Source: Synechococcus sp. BSA11S (GTDB lineage: Bacteria > Cyanobacteriota > Cyanobacteriia > PCC-6307 > Cyanobiaceae). From it: a stretch of 64,000 nucleotides of DNA. Below are positions 8,928-18,165 of this stretch, one piece after another. A program made the position numbers and the translations under genes. Position 1 is the first letter of the stretch. Every line of letters begins with the position of its first letter. The stretch lies in the NCBI RefSeq assembly GCF_014224355.1, contig NZ_VNWP01000009.1, positions 62,001-126,000 of the forward strand. Reading direction: 5' to 3'. The notes beneath the pieces were generated by a model that worked only from the letters and a program-made list of their open reading frames with translations, was not told the DNA's origin and made no database searches.

Positions 8928-9536
8928 ATGTCTCGCTACCGCGGTCCTCGCCTGAGGGTGACGCGGCGCTTGGGAGACCTCCCCGGTCTCACCCGTAAGT
9001 CCGCCAAGCGGTCTTATCCACCCGGTCAGCACGGCCAAGCCCGTCGCAAGCGCTCCGAATACGCCATCCGCCTCGAAGAAAAGCAGAAGCTTCGCTTCAA
9101 TTACGGCATCTCCGAGCGCCAGCTCGTGCGCTACGTGAAGAAAGCGCGCGCCCAGGAGGGTTCCACCGGAACCAACCTGCTGAAGCTGCTGGAGAACCGC
9201 CTCGACAACATCTGCTTCCGCCTCGGTTTCGGCCCCACGGTGCCCGGCGCCCGCCAGCTGGTGAACCACGGCCACATCACCGTCAATGGCCGCGTGGTCG
9301 ATGTGCCCAGCTACCAGTGCCGCCCCGGCGATGTGATTGTCGTGCGGGAACGCAAGGCCAGCCGTCAGCTGGCTGAAGGAAACCTGGAGTTTCCAGGTCT
9401 GGCCAACATCCCCCCCAACCTCGAACTCGACAAGAACAAGCTCACCGCCAAGGTGACCGGTCGGATCGAGCGCGAATGGGTGGCCCTCGAGATCAACGAA
9501 CTGCTGGTGGTGGAGTTCTACAGCCGCAAGGTCTGA
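8928..9536 (+). CDS. rpsD: 30S ribosomal protein S4
   Basis: Primary 16S rRNA-binding protein that nucleates 30S assembly. From the ATG at 8928 the product is 202 aa with the normal bacterial/plastid S4 start [16 protein letters not shown], then [19 protein letters not shown], the [11 protein letters not shown] segment and the S4 RNA-binding domain ([22 protein letters not shown]). The N-terminal zinc-type cysteines found in some S4 forms are absent, as is usual for cyanobacteria and plastids. Earlier in-frame starts would add about 35 residues without family support. A good terminator follows at 9627-9650, so it is probably transcribed alone. Confidence 0.98.
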   Translation: MSRYRGPRLRVTRRLGDLPGLTRKSAKRSYPPGQHGQARRKRSEYAIRLEEKQKLRFNYGISERQLVRYVKKARAQEGSTGTNLLKLLENRLDNICFRLGFGPTVPGARQLVNHGHITVNGRVVDVPSYQCRPGDVIVVRERKASRQLAEGNLEFPGLANIPPNLELDKNKLTAKVTGRIEREWVALEINELLVVEFYSRKV

Positions 9537-9626
9537 GTTCACGCCTTCCCCAGGCGATGGGCCAGGCCCGGCCTCAAGCCTCCCCCGAATGGCTTCCCCC
9601 CGCATCGAGCCTCCACCCAGCGTGCA

Positions 9627-9650
9627 GGCCCCATGCGGGGGCTTTTTCGT
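9627..9650 (+). terminator. rho-independent terminator of rpsD
   Basis: AGGCCCC pairs with GGGGCTT around the short loop ATGCG, followed by TTT. It lies about 90 bp after the rpsD stop in a region without genes. Confidence 0.75.
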
Positions 9651-9718
9651 GGCCGGTGTCACCGGATCGCCCGTTCAACGGCACCGGGCTTCGCCGAAGG
9701 AGGTGCACCCACCTGGGC

Positions 9719-10603
9719 TCAGGCTCCGATCAGAGCCTCCAGGGCTGCCGTCACGTCGGCCTGGCGCATCAGTGCCTCACCCACCAGCACCGCATCGGCG
9801 CCTGCACCCATCACCCGGTCGAGATCATCCCGGCTGGTCAGCCCCGATTCGCTCACAAGCAGCGCTCCCCGCTCCCGCAGGCGCTGGCCGTAGCGGGCCA
9901 TCAGCGCCTCGGTGGTGGCCAGATCGGTGTGGAAGCTGGTCAGATCGCGGTTGTTGATCCCGATCAGATCCACACCCGCCAGCGCCAGAGCCCGCTCCAT
10001 CTCGGGGGCGTCATGCACCTCCAGCAACACCGCCAGCCCCAGGGCGTGGGCCACCTTGAGCAGGTAGATGAGGTCCTGGTCGGAGAGGATCGCGGCGATC
10101 AGCAGGGCGGCATCAGCCCCTGCGGCGCGGGCCTGATAGAGCTGGTAAGGGGTGAGGATGAAGTCCTTGCAGAGCAGGGGAATGTCCACGGCCTGCCGCA
10201 CCTCCACCAACACCTCGAAGCCCCCCTGGAAGAAGGCCTTGTCGGTCAGCACCGACAGGCAGCTCGCCCCTCCGGCCTGGTAGCCGCGGGCGATGGCCAC
10301 GGGGTCGAAGGCTTCTCGGATCACGCCCTTGCTCGGGCTGGCCTTCTTCACCTCGGCGATCACAGCCGGTTTGCGGCAGCTGGCACGCAGGGCGGCCACG
10401 AAGTCTCGGCAGGGGGGAAGATCGGCCACCTGCCGCTTGAGCTTCTCGAGGGGCACACGCTCGCGCGAGGCTGTCACCTCCCGGTCCTTCTCCCAGACGA
10501 TCTCCTCGAGGATGTGGCGCGGGGCCGCCTCCTCATGGGGGATGCCGTATTGCAGGTGGGCCACCCGCACGGGGGGATTGGGCGGGCGACGACGGATCTC
10601 CAA
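9719..10603 (-). CDS. trpC: indole-3-glycerol-phosphate synthase
   Basis: TIM-barrel enzyme of tryptophan biosynthesis that cyclises carboxyphenylaminodeoxyribulose-5-P to indole-3-glycerol phosphate. Signature pieces are [15 protein letters not shown] (the catalytic Lys region), [26 protein letters not shown] (catalytic Lys), [21 protein letters not shown] and [12 protein letters not shown]. The start is set at TTG 10603 because the following residues ([18 protein letters not shown]) match the typical picocyanobacterial N-terminus; there is no ATG nearby and the longer open frame upstream lacks family character. The product is 294 aa. It follows lpdA on the same strand with a 76-bp gap. Confidence 0.95.
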   Translation of the reverse strand: MEIRRRPPNPPVRVAHLQYGIPHEEAAPRHILEEIVWEKDREVTASRERVPLEKLKRQVADLPPCRDFVAALRASCRKPAVIAEVKKASPSKGVIREAFDPVAIARGYQAGGASCLSVLTDKAFFQGGFEVLVEVRQAVDIPLLCKDFILTPYQLYQARAAGADAALLIAAILSDQDLIYLLKVAHALGLAVLLEVHDAPEMERALALAGVDLIGINNRDLTSFHTDLATTEALMARYGQRLRERGALLVSESGLTSRDDLDRVMGAGADAVLVGEALMRQADVTAALEALIGA

Positions 10604-10679
10604 GGACTGGCGAAAGCGGAAGCGGGACTTCGATCGTAGGAGCGCTGAGCCCGCCCCTTCCGACGGTGACGTTCTCTCC

Positions 10680-12128
10680 TCAGGCCAGGGCCCCGGCCGC
10701 CTGCTTGTAGGCCACTTCCACCACTTCACTCAGGGTGGGGTGGGTGTGCACCTCGCTGGCCAGCTCACGCACGCTCTGGCGGCGGGCCACGGCATTGGCG
10801 ATCTCCTGGATCAGGTCGGCGGCATGCAGACCGTAGATGTGGGCGCCCAGCACCTCACCGCTGGAGCGGTTGAACAAGAGTTTCATCAGGCCGTCGCTTT
10901 CCAGTTCCGCCAGCGCCTTGGAGTTGGCTTTGAAGTAGCTGCGCACGAGACCCAGCTCAAAGCCCTCGGCGGCAGCCTGCTCCCTGGCCTCAGCTTCGCT
11001 CAGCCCCACCGAGCTGATCTCGGGGTGGGTGAAGGTGGCCGCCGGAATCGAGCGGTAATCGATCAGGCGCTGATGGCCCAGGATGTTATCCACGGCCACG
11101 CCCCCCTGGGCGGCGGCAGTGTGAGCCAGCATCATCTTTCCGGTCACATCGCCCACAGCCCAGAGGTGCGGCACCGGGTTGCCATCCACCAGCACGCGCA
11201 TGGCCTCATCCACCGGAATGAAGCCGCGGTTGGTGGTCACACCGACGCTCTGGAGATTGAGATCCCTGCTCACGGGCACCCGGCCGGTGGCGACCAGCAC
11301 CGCATCCACCTCCAGGGTCTCCACCGGCTCCCGAGTGGCCATCTCCACCAGCTCGATCCGCACCGGTGATCCCGGGGTCACCGTCTTGGCCAGCACCCCG
11401 GAGCGGGCATCGATGTCGCGGCCGTCGATCAACTTGCGGGCTGCGATCTTGGCGATGTCGGGATCGAAGGTGGGCATCACCCGATCGAGCGCTTCGATCA
11501 TCGTGACCTCACAGCCGAGGGCCGTGTAGACGTCGGCGAATTCCAGGCCGATGTACCCACTGCCGATGATCGCGATCCAACGGGGCAGCCACTCGAGGCT
11601 GATGGCCTCGTCGCTGGTGAAGACCGTGCGGCCGTCGGTTTCGATCCCGGGGGGCACGAAGGGATCGGAGCCTGTGGCGAGGATCACATCCCGGGCGGAA
11701 TACACCCGCTCGATGCCGCCAGCTTCCCGCACCGCCACCCGCTGGGATCCCTCCAGCCGGCCCTTGCCCCGCAGGATCGTGGCGCCCGCGCGCTCCAGCG
11801 TCTTGGTGAGGTTGGTGCGGATCGTGGTCACCAGCTGGTTGGCGTGGTCGGCGATCTTCTGGCGCTCGAAGCGCACCGGAGCCGCATGGATGCCGAAGCC
11901 CCTCAGGTGCTCAGCATCTGCCAGCTCCCGCACCCGGCCGCTGGCGGCCAGCAGGGCCTTGGAGGGCACGCAGCCACGGTTGACGCAGGTGCCGCCCATG
12001 TCGCGCGATTCCACGATCGCCGTGCGCAGGCCATGGTCGGCAGCATGCTTGGCGGCGTCGAAGCCGCCATAACCGGCACCGATCACGATCAGATCGAAAT
12101 CAAAGTTGGCTGCACTGGCGTCGCTCAC
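10680..12128 (-). CDS. lpdA: dihydrolipoamide dehydrogenase (E3)
   Basis: FAD-containing pyridine nucleotide-disulfide oxidoreductase that reoxidises dihydrolipoamide in the pyruvate dehydrogenase and glycine-cleavage complexes. Its 482 residues begin with the FAD dinucleotide fold ([15 protein letters not shown]) and the redox-active disulfide [16 protein letters not shown] (Cys48/Cys53). The NAD-binding fold ([15 protein letters not shown]) and the C-terminal dimer interface with the active-site His ([11 protein letters not shown] and HTHPTLSEV) are present. The start is GTG at 12128, overlapping the TGA of the upstream methyltransferase gene as GTGA, so translation is probably coupled. The Gly-Tyr-Gly-Gly variant of the FAD motif is typical for cyanobacterial E3. 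Confidence 0.96.
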   Translation of the reverse strand: MSDASAANFDFDLIVIGAGYGGFDAAKHAADHGLRTAIVESRDMGGTCVNRGCVPSKALLAASGRVRELADAEHLRGFGIHAAPVRFERQKIADHANQLVTTIRTNLTKTLERAGATILRGKGRLEGSQRVAVREAGGIERVYSARDVILATGSDPFVPPGIETDGRTVFTSDEAISLEWLPRWIAIIGSGYIGLEFADVYTALGCEVTMIEALDRVMPTFDPDIAKIAARKLIDGRDIDARSGVLAKTVTPGSPVRIELVEMATREPVETLEVDAVLVATGRVPVSRDLNLQSVGVTTNRGFIPVDEAMRVLVDGNPVPHLWAVGDVTGKMMLAHTAAAQGGVAVDNILGHQRLIDYRSIPAATFTHPEISSVGLSEAEAREQAAAEGFELGLVRSYFKANSKALAELESDGLMKLLFNRSSGEVLGAHIYGLHAADLIQEIANAVARRQSVRELASEVHTHPTLSEVVEVAYKQAAGALA

Positions 12129-13003
12129 CTGGGCTGCTGCGGTTGTTGTCCCGCATTCTCCCCCGTCAGCTGACGCCAGCGCTCCAGCAGCAGCGGCGCC
12201 GCGGCCACCGCCACATTCAGGGATTCCACCGCCCCGCTGTGGGGGATGGTGACCTGATGGCTGCTGGCCGCCAGCAACTCCGGGGCCAGCCCGGAGCCCT
12301 CGTTGCCGAGCAGCAGCACCGTGGGGCGGGTCCAGTCGAACTGCCAGTAGGGCATCCCGCCGGCCACCACCGAGGCCACCACCTGGGCACCCGCCGAGCG
12401 GGCGGCTTCCAGGTGAGGCAGCAACTGCTCGAGCCGGCGGCAGGGCAGCGCCAGGGCAGCGCCGGCGGAGGCACGCAGCACCTTGGGCTGCCAGGGATCA
12501 GCCCCCTCCGCCAGCCAGAGCTCCTCCACGCCCGCCGCCAGGGCGGTGCGCATCAAGGTGCCGAGGTTGCCGGGGTCCTGGAGGCGATCGAGCGCGAGCA
12601 CGAAATCGCAGCGAGGGCGGGGCGTCGGCTCCGGCCACGGCAACGTGAGCACCACCCCATCAGGGTGGGCGGTGGTGGCCACCGCCTCCAGCACCGGCCC
12701 TGAGACGGGCTGCAGCACCGCCAGAGCCCCCGGATGGGCCACCAGCAGTGGCCGGTGGCGCTCGATCCAGCTGGGACTGGCCAGCAGTTGCCGGGGCTGC
12801 AGGCCCAGACGCAGGGCTTCTTCAAGCAGATGGGTTCCCTCCAGCAGCAGCAGCCCCTGGTCCCGGCGGCCACGGGGCTGTTGCAGGGCGCGAAAGCGTG
12901 CCACCAGGGGATTGCGGCGGCTGGTGATCAGGCCTGGAGCCGGCGAGAGCGGGGCCTCAACGGACGCTCCGCTGGGCTCAGAACGTCTGTCGGCGGCGCA
13001 CAT
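12125..13003 (-). CDS. TrmH/SpoU-family RNA 2'-O-methyltransferase
   Basis: SPOUT-class methyltransferase of 292 aa. The N-terminal substrate-binding part carries ITSRRNPLVARFRAL and LLLEGTHLLEEAL, typical of the RlmB/TrmH-like group. All three SpoU motifs follow: LQDPGNLGTLMRTALAAG (motif 1 with the conserved Asn), VLLLGNEGSGLAPELL (motif 2) and IPHSGAVESLNVAVA (motif 3), which together build the knotted SAM pocket. It most likely 2'-O-methylates a ribosomal RNA nucleotide, but which site cannot be told. Its first bases overlap the upstream 82-aa gene by 26 bp and its stop overlaps lpdA, so the three appear to form one operon with trpC. Confidence 0.88.
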   Translation of the reverse strand: MCAADRRSEPSGASVEAPLSPAPGLITSRRNPLVARFRALQQPRGRRDQGLLLLEGTHLLEEALRLGLQPRQLLASPSWIERHRPLLVAHPGALAVLQPVSGPVLEAVATTAHPDGVVLTLPWPEPTPRPRCDFVLALDRLQDPGNLGTLMRTALAAGVEELWLAEGADPWQPKVLRASAGAALALPCRRLEQLLPHLEAARSAGAQVVASVVAGGMPYWQFDWTRPTVLLLGNEGSGLAPELLAASSHQVTIPHSGAVESLNVAVAAAPLLLERWRQLTGENAGQQPQQPR

Positions 13004-13226
13004 GCATCGGATCCTTGATCAGAACACCGGACTCCTCCAGATCGATGCCGCGTATCGAGGCCACCTCTCCCTCGATGCCCTCACTGCTGAGGTTCTCCAC
13101 CAGACGACCCATCACGATGTCTTCGATGGTGGATTCATCCATGCCATCGGGGGTAAGACTCTCGAGAAACTTGCCAATTTTCTTGGCGACGACCTCAGAG
13201 GAGTTCGTGATCTTGATGACAATCAT
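12978..13226 (-). CDS. 82-aa small protein, hypothetical
   Basis: A small, mostly acidic cytoplasmic protein starting MIVIKITNSSEVVAKK and containing GKFLESLTPDGMDESTIEDIV and RGIDLEESGVLIKD. It has no membrane segment and no domain I can name. Coding is supported by its low-shadow sequence character (balanced charged and hydrophobic residues), a clear ATG and its position as first gene of the methyltransferase-lpdA-trpC cluster, overlapping the next gene by 26 bp. It looks like a conserved picocyanobacterial protein, possibly a regulator or chaperone, but that is a guess. Confidence 0.7.
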   Translation of the reverse strand: MIVIKITNSSEVVAKKIGKFLESLTPDGMDESTIEDIVMGRLVENLSSEGIEGEVASIRGIDLEESGVLIKDPMHVRRRQTF

Positions 13227-13300
13227 TGGTGAGGCGCCACCACGGTTGAGAGCACTGCCCCGGCAAGGGGCGTGAAGGGAGGGCGTGGGCTAAAGAAAAA

Positions 13301-13384
13301 TGCGGATGGGGAGACTTGAACTCCCACGACATTGCTGCCACTAGTACCTGAAACTAGCGCGTCTACCAATTCCGCCACATCCGC
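13301..13384 (-). tRNA. tRNA-Leu (anticodon CAG)
   Basis: Reading the minus strand, acceptor GCGGATG pairs with CATCCGC and the discriminator is A. The anticodon stem CTAGT/ACTAG holds the 7-base loop TTCAGGT, giving CAG, which reads CUG leucine codons. A long variable arm and a T-arm with TTCAAGT are present, as expected for a class II tRNA (84 nt). CCA is not encoded. A T-rich run follows the 3' end and may act in termination. Confidence 0.96.
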
Positions 13385-13569
13385 TGGCGTGCCGCCGAAG
13401 CGACCGTGGAACCTTAAATCACGGAGGGGCGCACCGACCAGCGCAAGACCCCTGCAGAGGCAACGGTCGGGCAGACTTGCTACCAACCATGACAGTTCCT
13501 CGGGCGGACGCCTAGACGGTCGCCGGCTTGGTTGTCAAGATTCCGGGACCAAAAGTCGGACCGAACGCC

Positions 13570-14871
13570 ATGACCCTGACCGTCGCTCCGACACCCACCG
13601 CCGTGCTCGCTCCTCAGCTGGAGATCAGTGGTGGCCGTCGGTTGTCCGGCGAAGTTCGGGTCAGTGGGGCCAAGAATTCCGCCCTGGTGCTGATGGCGGC
13701 CTGCCTGCTCAGCCGCGACACCCTTCGCCTGAGCAACGTCCCCCCCCTCACCGACATCGCCGCGATGGGCGAGATCCTCGCCGCCCTCGGTGTGCAGGTC
13801 CGCCGAGGGCTCGACTGGGTGGAGCTCGACGCCAGCCACCTGAGCCAGTCGACTCCTCCCTACGAGCTGGTCAACAGCCTCAGGGCCAGCTTCTTCTGCA
13901 TCGGCCCCCTGTTGGCACGCATGGGCATCGCCAAGGTGCCTCTGCCCGGTGGCTGCCAGATCGGCTCACGGCCGGTCAGTGAGCATGTCAAGGGCCTCAA
14001 GACCCTCGGAGCCCAGGTCAGCATCGAGCATGGAGTGGTCTCGGCGGCGGTGCCGGGCCGCAGTCAGCGTCTCAGCGGCGGTCGCATTCACCTGGAATGC
14101 CCGAGTGTCGGCGCTACCGAAACCCTGATGATGGCCGCCGCCCTGGCCGAGAGTGAAACGGTGATCGAGAACGCTGCCCTTGAGCCTGAGGTGGTGGATC
14201 TGGCCGGCCTCCTCAATGCCATGGGGGGGAGGGTCCGCGGTGCTGGCACCCCCACAATCGTGATTGATGGCGTGGATCGCCTGCACGGGGCCGATTACGC
14301 CGTGATCCCTGACCGCATCGAAGCCGGCACCTTCCTGCTGGCTGCCGCCATCACCCGCTCGGCCCTGAGGGTCACCCCTGTGATTCCCGATCATCTCGGC
14401 GCCGTGCTCACCAAACTGGTTGATGCCGGCTGCGAGCTGATTCCCGACGGCGAGGGCATGACGCTGCGCGCCGAGCACATCCACGCTGTCGACCTGCGCA
14501 CCCAACCCTTCCCAGGCTTTCCCACCGACCTGCAGGCCCCGTTCATGAGCGTGCTGGCCACGGCCCGGGGCACCAGCATGGTGGTGGAAAACATCTTCGA
14601 AAACCGTCTGCAGCACGTGGCTGAACTCCAACGGATGGGCGCCGACATCCGCATGCAGGGGAACACCGCCCTGGTGGAGGGAGTGGCCAGCCTCAGCGGT
14701 GCTCCTGTGCAGGGCACCGACCTCCGTGCCTCGGCGGCGATGGTTCTGGCGGGACTGGCCGCCGATGGCATCACCAACGTCCGCGGTCTGGAGTTCCTCG
14801 ACCGTGGTTACGCCGATTTCGAAGGCAAGCTCAACCGCGTCGGCGCTTCGATCCGGCGCGTCGAGCCCTGA
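13570..14871 (+). CDS. murA: UDP-N-acetylglucosamine 1-carboxyvinyltransferase
   Basis: Catalyses the first committed step of peptidoglycan synthesis, transfer of enolpyruvate from PEP to UDP-GlcNAc. From the ATG at 13570 it is 433 aa, the usual size. Motifs are the N-terminal [16 protein letters not shown], the active-site loop [14 protein letters not shown] with the fosfomycin-target Cys, [28 protein letters not shown] and [13 protein letters not shown]. An ATG-less extension from 13528 is possible but adds only weak residues. The gene is flanked by two tRNA-Leu genes. The Cys is the usual one, so fosfomycin sensitivity would be expected. Confidence 0.97.
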   Translation: MTLTVAPTPTAVLAPQLEISGGRRLSGEVRVSGAKNSALVLMAACLLSRDTLRLSNVPPLTDIAAMGEILAALGVQVRRGLDWVELDASHLSQSTPPYELVNSLRASFFCIGPLLARMGIAKVPLPGGCQIGSRPVSEHVKGLKTLGAQVSIEHGVVSAAVPGRSQRLSGGRIHLECPSVGATETLMMAAALAESETVIENAALEPEVVDLAGLLNAMGGRVRGAGTPTIVIDGVDRLHGADYAVIPDRIEAGTFLLAAAITRSALRVTPVIPDHLGAVLTKLVDAGCELIPDGEGMTLRAEHIHAVDLRTQPFPGFPTDLQAPFMSVLATARGTSMVVENIFENRLQHVAELQRMGADIRMQGNTALVEGVASLSGAPVQGTDLRASAAMVLAGLAADGITNVRGLEFLDRGYADFEGKLNRVGASIRRVEP

Positions 14872-14901
14872 AAGCTCCTCCCCACGTAAAGTCGCGGTCG
14901 C

Positions 14902-14983
14902 GGGAGCGTGCCGGAATTGGTAGACGGACTCGACTCAAAATCGAGCGCCCTCGGGCATGTGGGTTCAAGTCCCACCGCTCCCA
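14902..14983 (+). tRNA. tRNA-Leu (anticodon CAA)
   Basis: Acceptor GGGAGCG pairs with CGCTCCC and the discriminator is A. The anticodon stem CTCGA/TCGAG encloses the loop CTCAAAA, giving anticodon CAA for UUG codons. A long variable arm follows and the T-arm is GTGGG-TTCAAGT-CCCAC. Length is 82 nt; CCA is not encoded. It lies between murA and argD. Confidence 0.96.
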
Positions 14984-15030
14984 TCAACCTGGCTCACCCC
15001 AGTCTGTCAGCCCTGAAATCCCAACCGCCC

Positions 15031-16245
15031 GTGGCACCCAGCTCAGCCTCGGCGGTGATGGACACCTACGCCCGGCTCCCTCTCGAGCTGGTCAGGGGCC
15101 GCGGGGTGTGGGTGTGGGATCAGCAGGGTCGGCGATATCTCGATTGCGTGGCCGGCATCGCCACCTGCACTCTCGGCCATAGTGATCGGGTCATGCGCCT
15201 GGCCCTGGGCAGGCAGTTGAGGCGCCTGCAGCATGTTTCCAATCTCTATCGGATTCCTGAGCAGGAGGAACTGGCCCGCTGGATCGTGGGGCGCAGCTGC
15301 GCCGATCGGGTCTTCTTCTGCAATTCCGGCGCCGAAGCCAACGAAGCGGCCATCAAGCTGGCCCGCAAGCATGGCCACCAGGTGCGGGGGATCGAGCGCC
15401 CGCTGATCCTCACCGCTCAGGCCAGTTTCCATGGCCGTACCCTCGCGGCGGTGAGCGCCACCGGCCAGCCCAAGTACCACCAGGGCTTCGAGCCGATGGT
15501 GGAAGGGTTCCACTTCTTCCCTTACAACGACACCGCCGCTTTCGAAGCCCTGCTGAGTCGCAGCGAGGCCGACGGTCCCCGGGTGGCGGCCGTGATCCTG
15601 GAGCCCCTCCAGGGGGAGGGGGGCGTCAATCCTGGAGATCCGGCCTTCTTCCAGCGGGTGCGCCAGCTGTGCGATCAACACAGCATCCTGCTGATCTTCG
15701 ACGAGGTCCAGATCGGAATGGGCCGCAGCGGCTGCCTCTGGGGCTACGAGAAGCTGGGCGTCGAGCCCGATGCCTTCACCACAGCCAAGGGACTGGGCGG
15801 AGGCTTCCCGATCGGGGCCCTGGCGGTGAAGCAGGCCTTCGATCATTTCCGTCCAGGCGACCACGCCAGCACCTTCGGGGGCAACCCCCTGGCCTGCCGC
15901 GCCGCCCTCACCGTGGCCCAGGAACTGGAGCGGCGTCTGCTGGTGCCCCACGTGCAGCGCATGGGCGAGCTGCTGCAACAGCTGCTCGCGGAGCTGGTGA
16001 GCCGCCACCCCCAGTTGCTCGAAGGAGTACGCGGCTGGGGGCTGCTCCAGGGACTGGTGCTGCGCCCGGAGGCTCCCACCGCCCCCCAGATCGTGCAGTC
16101 AGCCATTGAAGTGGGCTTGCGGGTGGTGCCCGCCGGTCCAAGGGTGGTACGGCTGGTACCGCCCCTGGTGATTCAGCCCCGCCAGTTGCGGCAGGCGGTG
16201 GCGCTGCTGGAGCAAGCCCTGCTGGCGATCAGCGCGGGCACCTGA
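15031..16245 (+). CDS. argD: acetylornithine aminotransferase
   Basis: Class III PLP aminotransferase that converts N-acetylglutamate semialdehyde to N-acetylornithine in arginine biosynthesis. Present are FFCNSGAEANEAAIKLARKHG, HGRTLAAVSATGQ, the PLP-contacting LLIFDEVQIGMGRSG and the catalytic lysine motif TTAKGLGGGFPIGA, followed by HASTFGGNPLACRAA. GTG at 15031 (404 aa) is used as start because most homologues have residues before the conserved VMDTYAR segment; ATG at 15058 would give 395 aa. Reading the frame further upstream would run into the tRNA-Leu. DNA before the gene is short, so it may be transcribed with the tRNA region. Confidence 0.94.
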   Translation: MAPSSASAVMDTYARLPLELVRGRGVWVWDQQGRRYLDCVAGIATCTLGHSDRVMRLALGRQLRRLQHVSNLYRIPEQEELARWIVGRSCADRVFFCNSGAEANEAAIKLARKHGHQVRGIERPLILTAQASFHGRTLAAVSATGQPKYHQGFEPMVEGFHFFPYNDTAAFEALLSRSEADGPRVAAVILEPLQGEGGVNPGDPAFFQRVRQLCDQHSILLIFDEVQIGMGRSGCLWGYEKLGVEPDAFTTAKGLGGGFPIGALAVKQAFDHFRPGDHASTFGGNPLACRAALTVAQELERRLLVPHVQRMGELLQQLLAELVSRHPQLLEGVRGWGLLQGLVLRPEAPTAPQIVQSAIEVGLRVVPAGPRVVRLVPPLVIQPRQLRQAVALLEQALLAISAGT

Positions 16246-16276
16246 ATCGAGGCGGCCACTGACTGCCTTCAATCCG

Positions 16277-17572
16277 GTGCCAGCCATCGATACGTTCGCC
16301 GACCTGATCGAGCCCTTCAGCCGCCGCGGTGTGGACCTGGGCCTGGAGAGGATGCGCAGCGCCCTGGCGGAGCTGGGCCATCCCGAGCGCCGCTTCCCGG
16401 CCGTGCAGGTGGCGGGCACCAATGGCAAGGGATCGATCTGCACCCTGGTGCACGCAGCCCTGCTGGCCAGTGGCCTGCGCGCCGGGCTCTACACCTCTCC
16501 CCACCTGGTGAGCTGGTGCGAGCGGATCCAGCTGGGGGACGGACCGATCGACGCCCAGGAGCTGCGCCGGCTGCTGAGCGACCTGCAGCCCCTGGCCCGG
16601 CGCCACGATCTCACCCCCTTCGAGCTGGTGACCCTGGCGGCCTTCCAGGCCTTCGCCGAGGCAGGCCTCGATCTGGTGGTGCTGGAGGTGGGCCTGGGGG
16701 GACGACTGGATGCCACCACCGTCCATCCCGAGCGCCAGGTGCTGGGATTCGCCGCGATCGGCATGGACCACTCCGAAGTGCTCGGCTCCACCATCGCGGC
16801 CATCGCCGCCGAGAAAGCGGGGATCTTCACCCCGGGCAGCCTGGCGGTGAGTGGACCCCAGCAACCGGAAGCCGCGGCGGTGCTGCACCAGCGCGCCCTG
16901 GAAAGCTGCAGCGACTTGCACTGGGTGGAACCCCTGGCCATGGCCGAAGGGGATCTGGTGGCAGGCCAGCTGCGCTGGCGCAGCGGCCTGCCCGGCCTGG
17001 TGCAGCGGCACAACGCCGCGGTGGCTCTCGGCCTGGTGCGTGCCCTGCGCCAGCGGGGCTGGAGGATCCCCGATCAGGCCATCGTTGAGGGTTTTGAGCG
17101 GGCCCGCTGGCCGGCGCGGCTGCAACGGGTGCGCTGGCAGGGACAGCCCCTGCTGCTGGATGGGGCCCACAACCTGCCGGCCGCGGAAGCCTTGCGGCAG
17201 GAACTGGATCAGGGCGGTGCCGCTCAAGGCGGACGGTGCTGGCTGCTGGGGGTTCTGGCAAACAAACCAGCGCCTGAGATGCTCCGGGCCCTGCTGGCTG
17301 CAAGCGATCGGGCCTGGCTGGTGCCAGTGCCGGAGCACCCTTGCTGGTCGCTCGAGCCGCTGCTGGAGGCGGCACCCGAGCTGACGGGCCGTCTGAGAGC
17401 GAGCCCCTCTGTGGCTGAGGGCCTTGCGGCCGCAACCACCGGCGCTGGAGGCCAGACGGTGGTCGTGGCTGGATCGCTCTATCTGATCGGGGCCCTGATC
17501 AGATCGGGCACGTTGCAGGATCCGCAGCGATCCGGGGGAGAGTGGAGAGAGAACCCCACGGCAGCGCCATGA
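16277..17572 (+). CDS. folC: dihydrofolate synthase/folylpolyglutamate synthase
   Basis: Mur-ligase-fold enzyme that joins glutamate to dihydropteroate and extends polyglutamate tails on folates. The 431-aa product starts at GTG 16277, 31 bp after argD, and shows the P-loop VQVAGTNGKGSICTLVHAAL, YTSPHLVSWCERIQLG, the VVLEVGLGGRLDATT metal-binding region and LLDGAHNLPAAEAL in the C-terminal domain. It pairs functionally with folP (61105-62025), which makes the dihydropteroate substrate. Its TGA overlaps the ATG of the pentapeptide gene as ATGA. Whether it has one or both activities cannot be told; bacteria with one folC usually have both. Confidence 0.93.
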   Translation: MPAIDTFADLIEPFSRRGVDLGLERMRSALAELGHPERRFPAVQVAGTNGKGSICTLVHAALLASGLRAGLYTSPHLVSWCERIQLGDGPIDAQELRRLLSDLQPLARRHDLTPFELVTLAAFQAFAEAGLDLVVLEVGLGGRLDATTVHPERQVLGFAAIGMDHSEVLGSTIAAIAAEKAGIFTPGSLAVSGPQQPEAAAVLHQRALESCSDLHWVEPLAMAEGDLVAGQLRWRSGLPGLVQRHNAAVALGLVRALRQRGWRIPDQAIVEGFERARWPARLQRVRWQGQPLLLDGAHNLPAAEALRQELDQGGAAQGGRCWLLGVLANKPAPEMLRALLAASDRAWLVPVPEHPCWSLEPLLEAAPELTGRLRASPSVAEGLAAATTGAGGQTVVVAGSLYLIGALIRSGTLQDPQRSGGEWRENPTAAP

Positions 17573-18165
17573 CCCCCGCCACGCGCTCGAACCAGCCCCA
17601 TGGGGCGGACCACCGGCGCGGCTGGCCCGGGGTCCTGCCCTTGCTGGTGGCGCTGGGGCTGCTGGTCACCGCGCTGCTGGCAGGACCCTGGAGCCCCCCC
17701 GCCCTGGCCCTCGACACCAGCACAGGAGTGGGATTACAGGATCGCGCCCTGTTCCAGGACCGGGTCGATTTCACCCTCACCAACCAGGACGGCAAGGATT
17801 TCAGCGGACAGCAGCTGGCCAACACCTCCTTCGCCGGAGTGATGGCCCGTGATGCCGATTTCAGTGGGGCCGACCTCCACGGATCGATCCTCACCCAGGC
17901 CGCCTTCCTGCGCTCCGATTTCAGTGGCGCCGACCTCTCCGATGCCCTGATGGACCGGGCCGACTTCAGCGGCACCAACCTGAGCGGAGCCCTGCTGAGG
18001 GGCGTGATCGCGGCTGGCAGCAGCTTCAGTGGTGCCGTGATCGATGGCGCCGACTTCAGCGACGCCCTGCTTGATCGCTCCGATCAGCGTGCACTCTGTC
18101 TGCGGGCCAAGGGGACCCATCCGCTCACGGGGGTGAGCACCCGCCTCAGCCTCGACTGCGCGTAG
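17569..18165 (+). CDS. thylakoid-lumen/periplasmic pentapeptide-repeat protein
   Basis: 198-aa secreted protein. After a basic N-terminus with many Arg and Pro, a hydrophobic core (LLVALGLLVTALLAG) ends at PPALALD, a good signal-peptidase site, so the mature protein should enter the thylakoid lumen or periplasm. The mature part is built of pentapeptide A(D/N)LXX/DFSGA repeats from about residue 85 to 170 (DFSGADL, DFSGADLSDALM, DFSGTNLSGALL and others), predicted to form a right-handed beta helix. It ends with two cysteines (ALCLRA and SLDCA) that could form a disulfide. It starts at ATG 17569 overlapping the folC stop. Partner unknown. Confidence 0.85.
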   Translation: MTPATRSNQPHGADHRRGWPGVLPLLVALGLLVTALLAGPWSPPALALDTSTGVGLQDRALFQDRVDFTLTNQDGKDFSGQQLANTSFAGVMARDADFSGADLHGSILTQAAFLRSDFSGADLSDALMDRADFSGTNLSGALLRGVIAAGSSFSGAVIDGADFSDALLDRSDQRALCLRAKGTHPLTGVSTRLSLDCA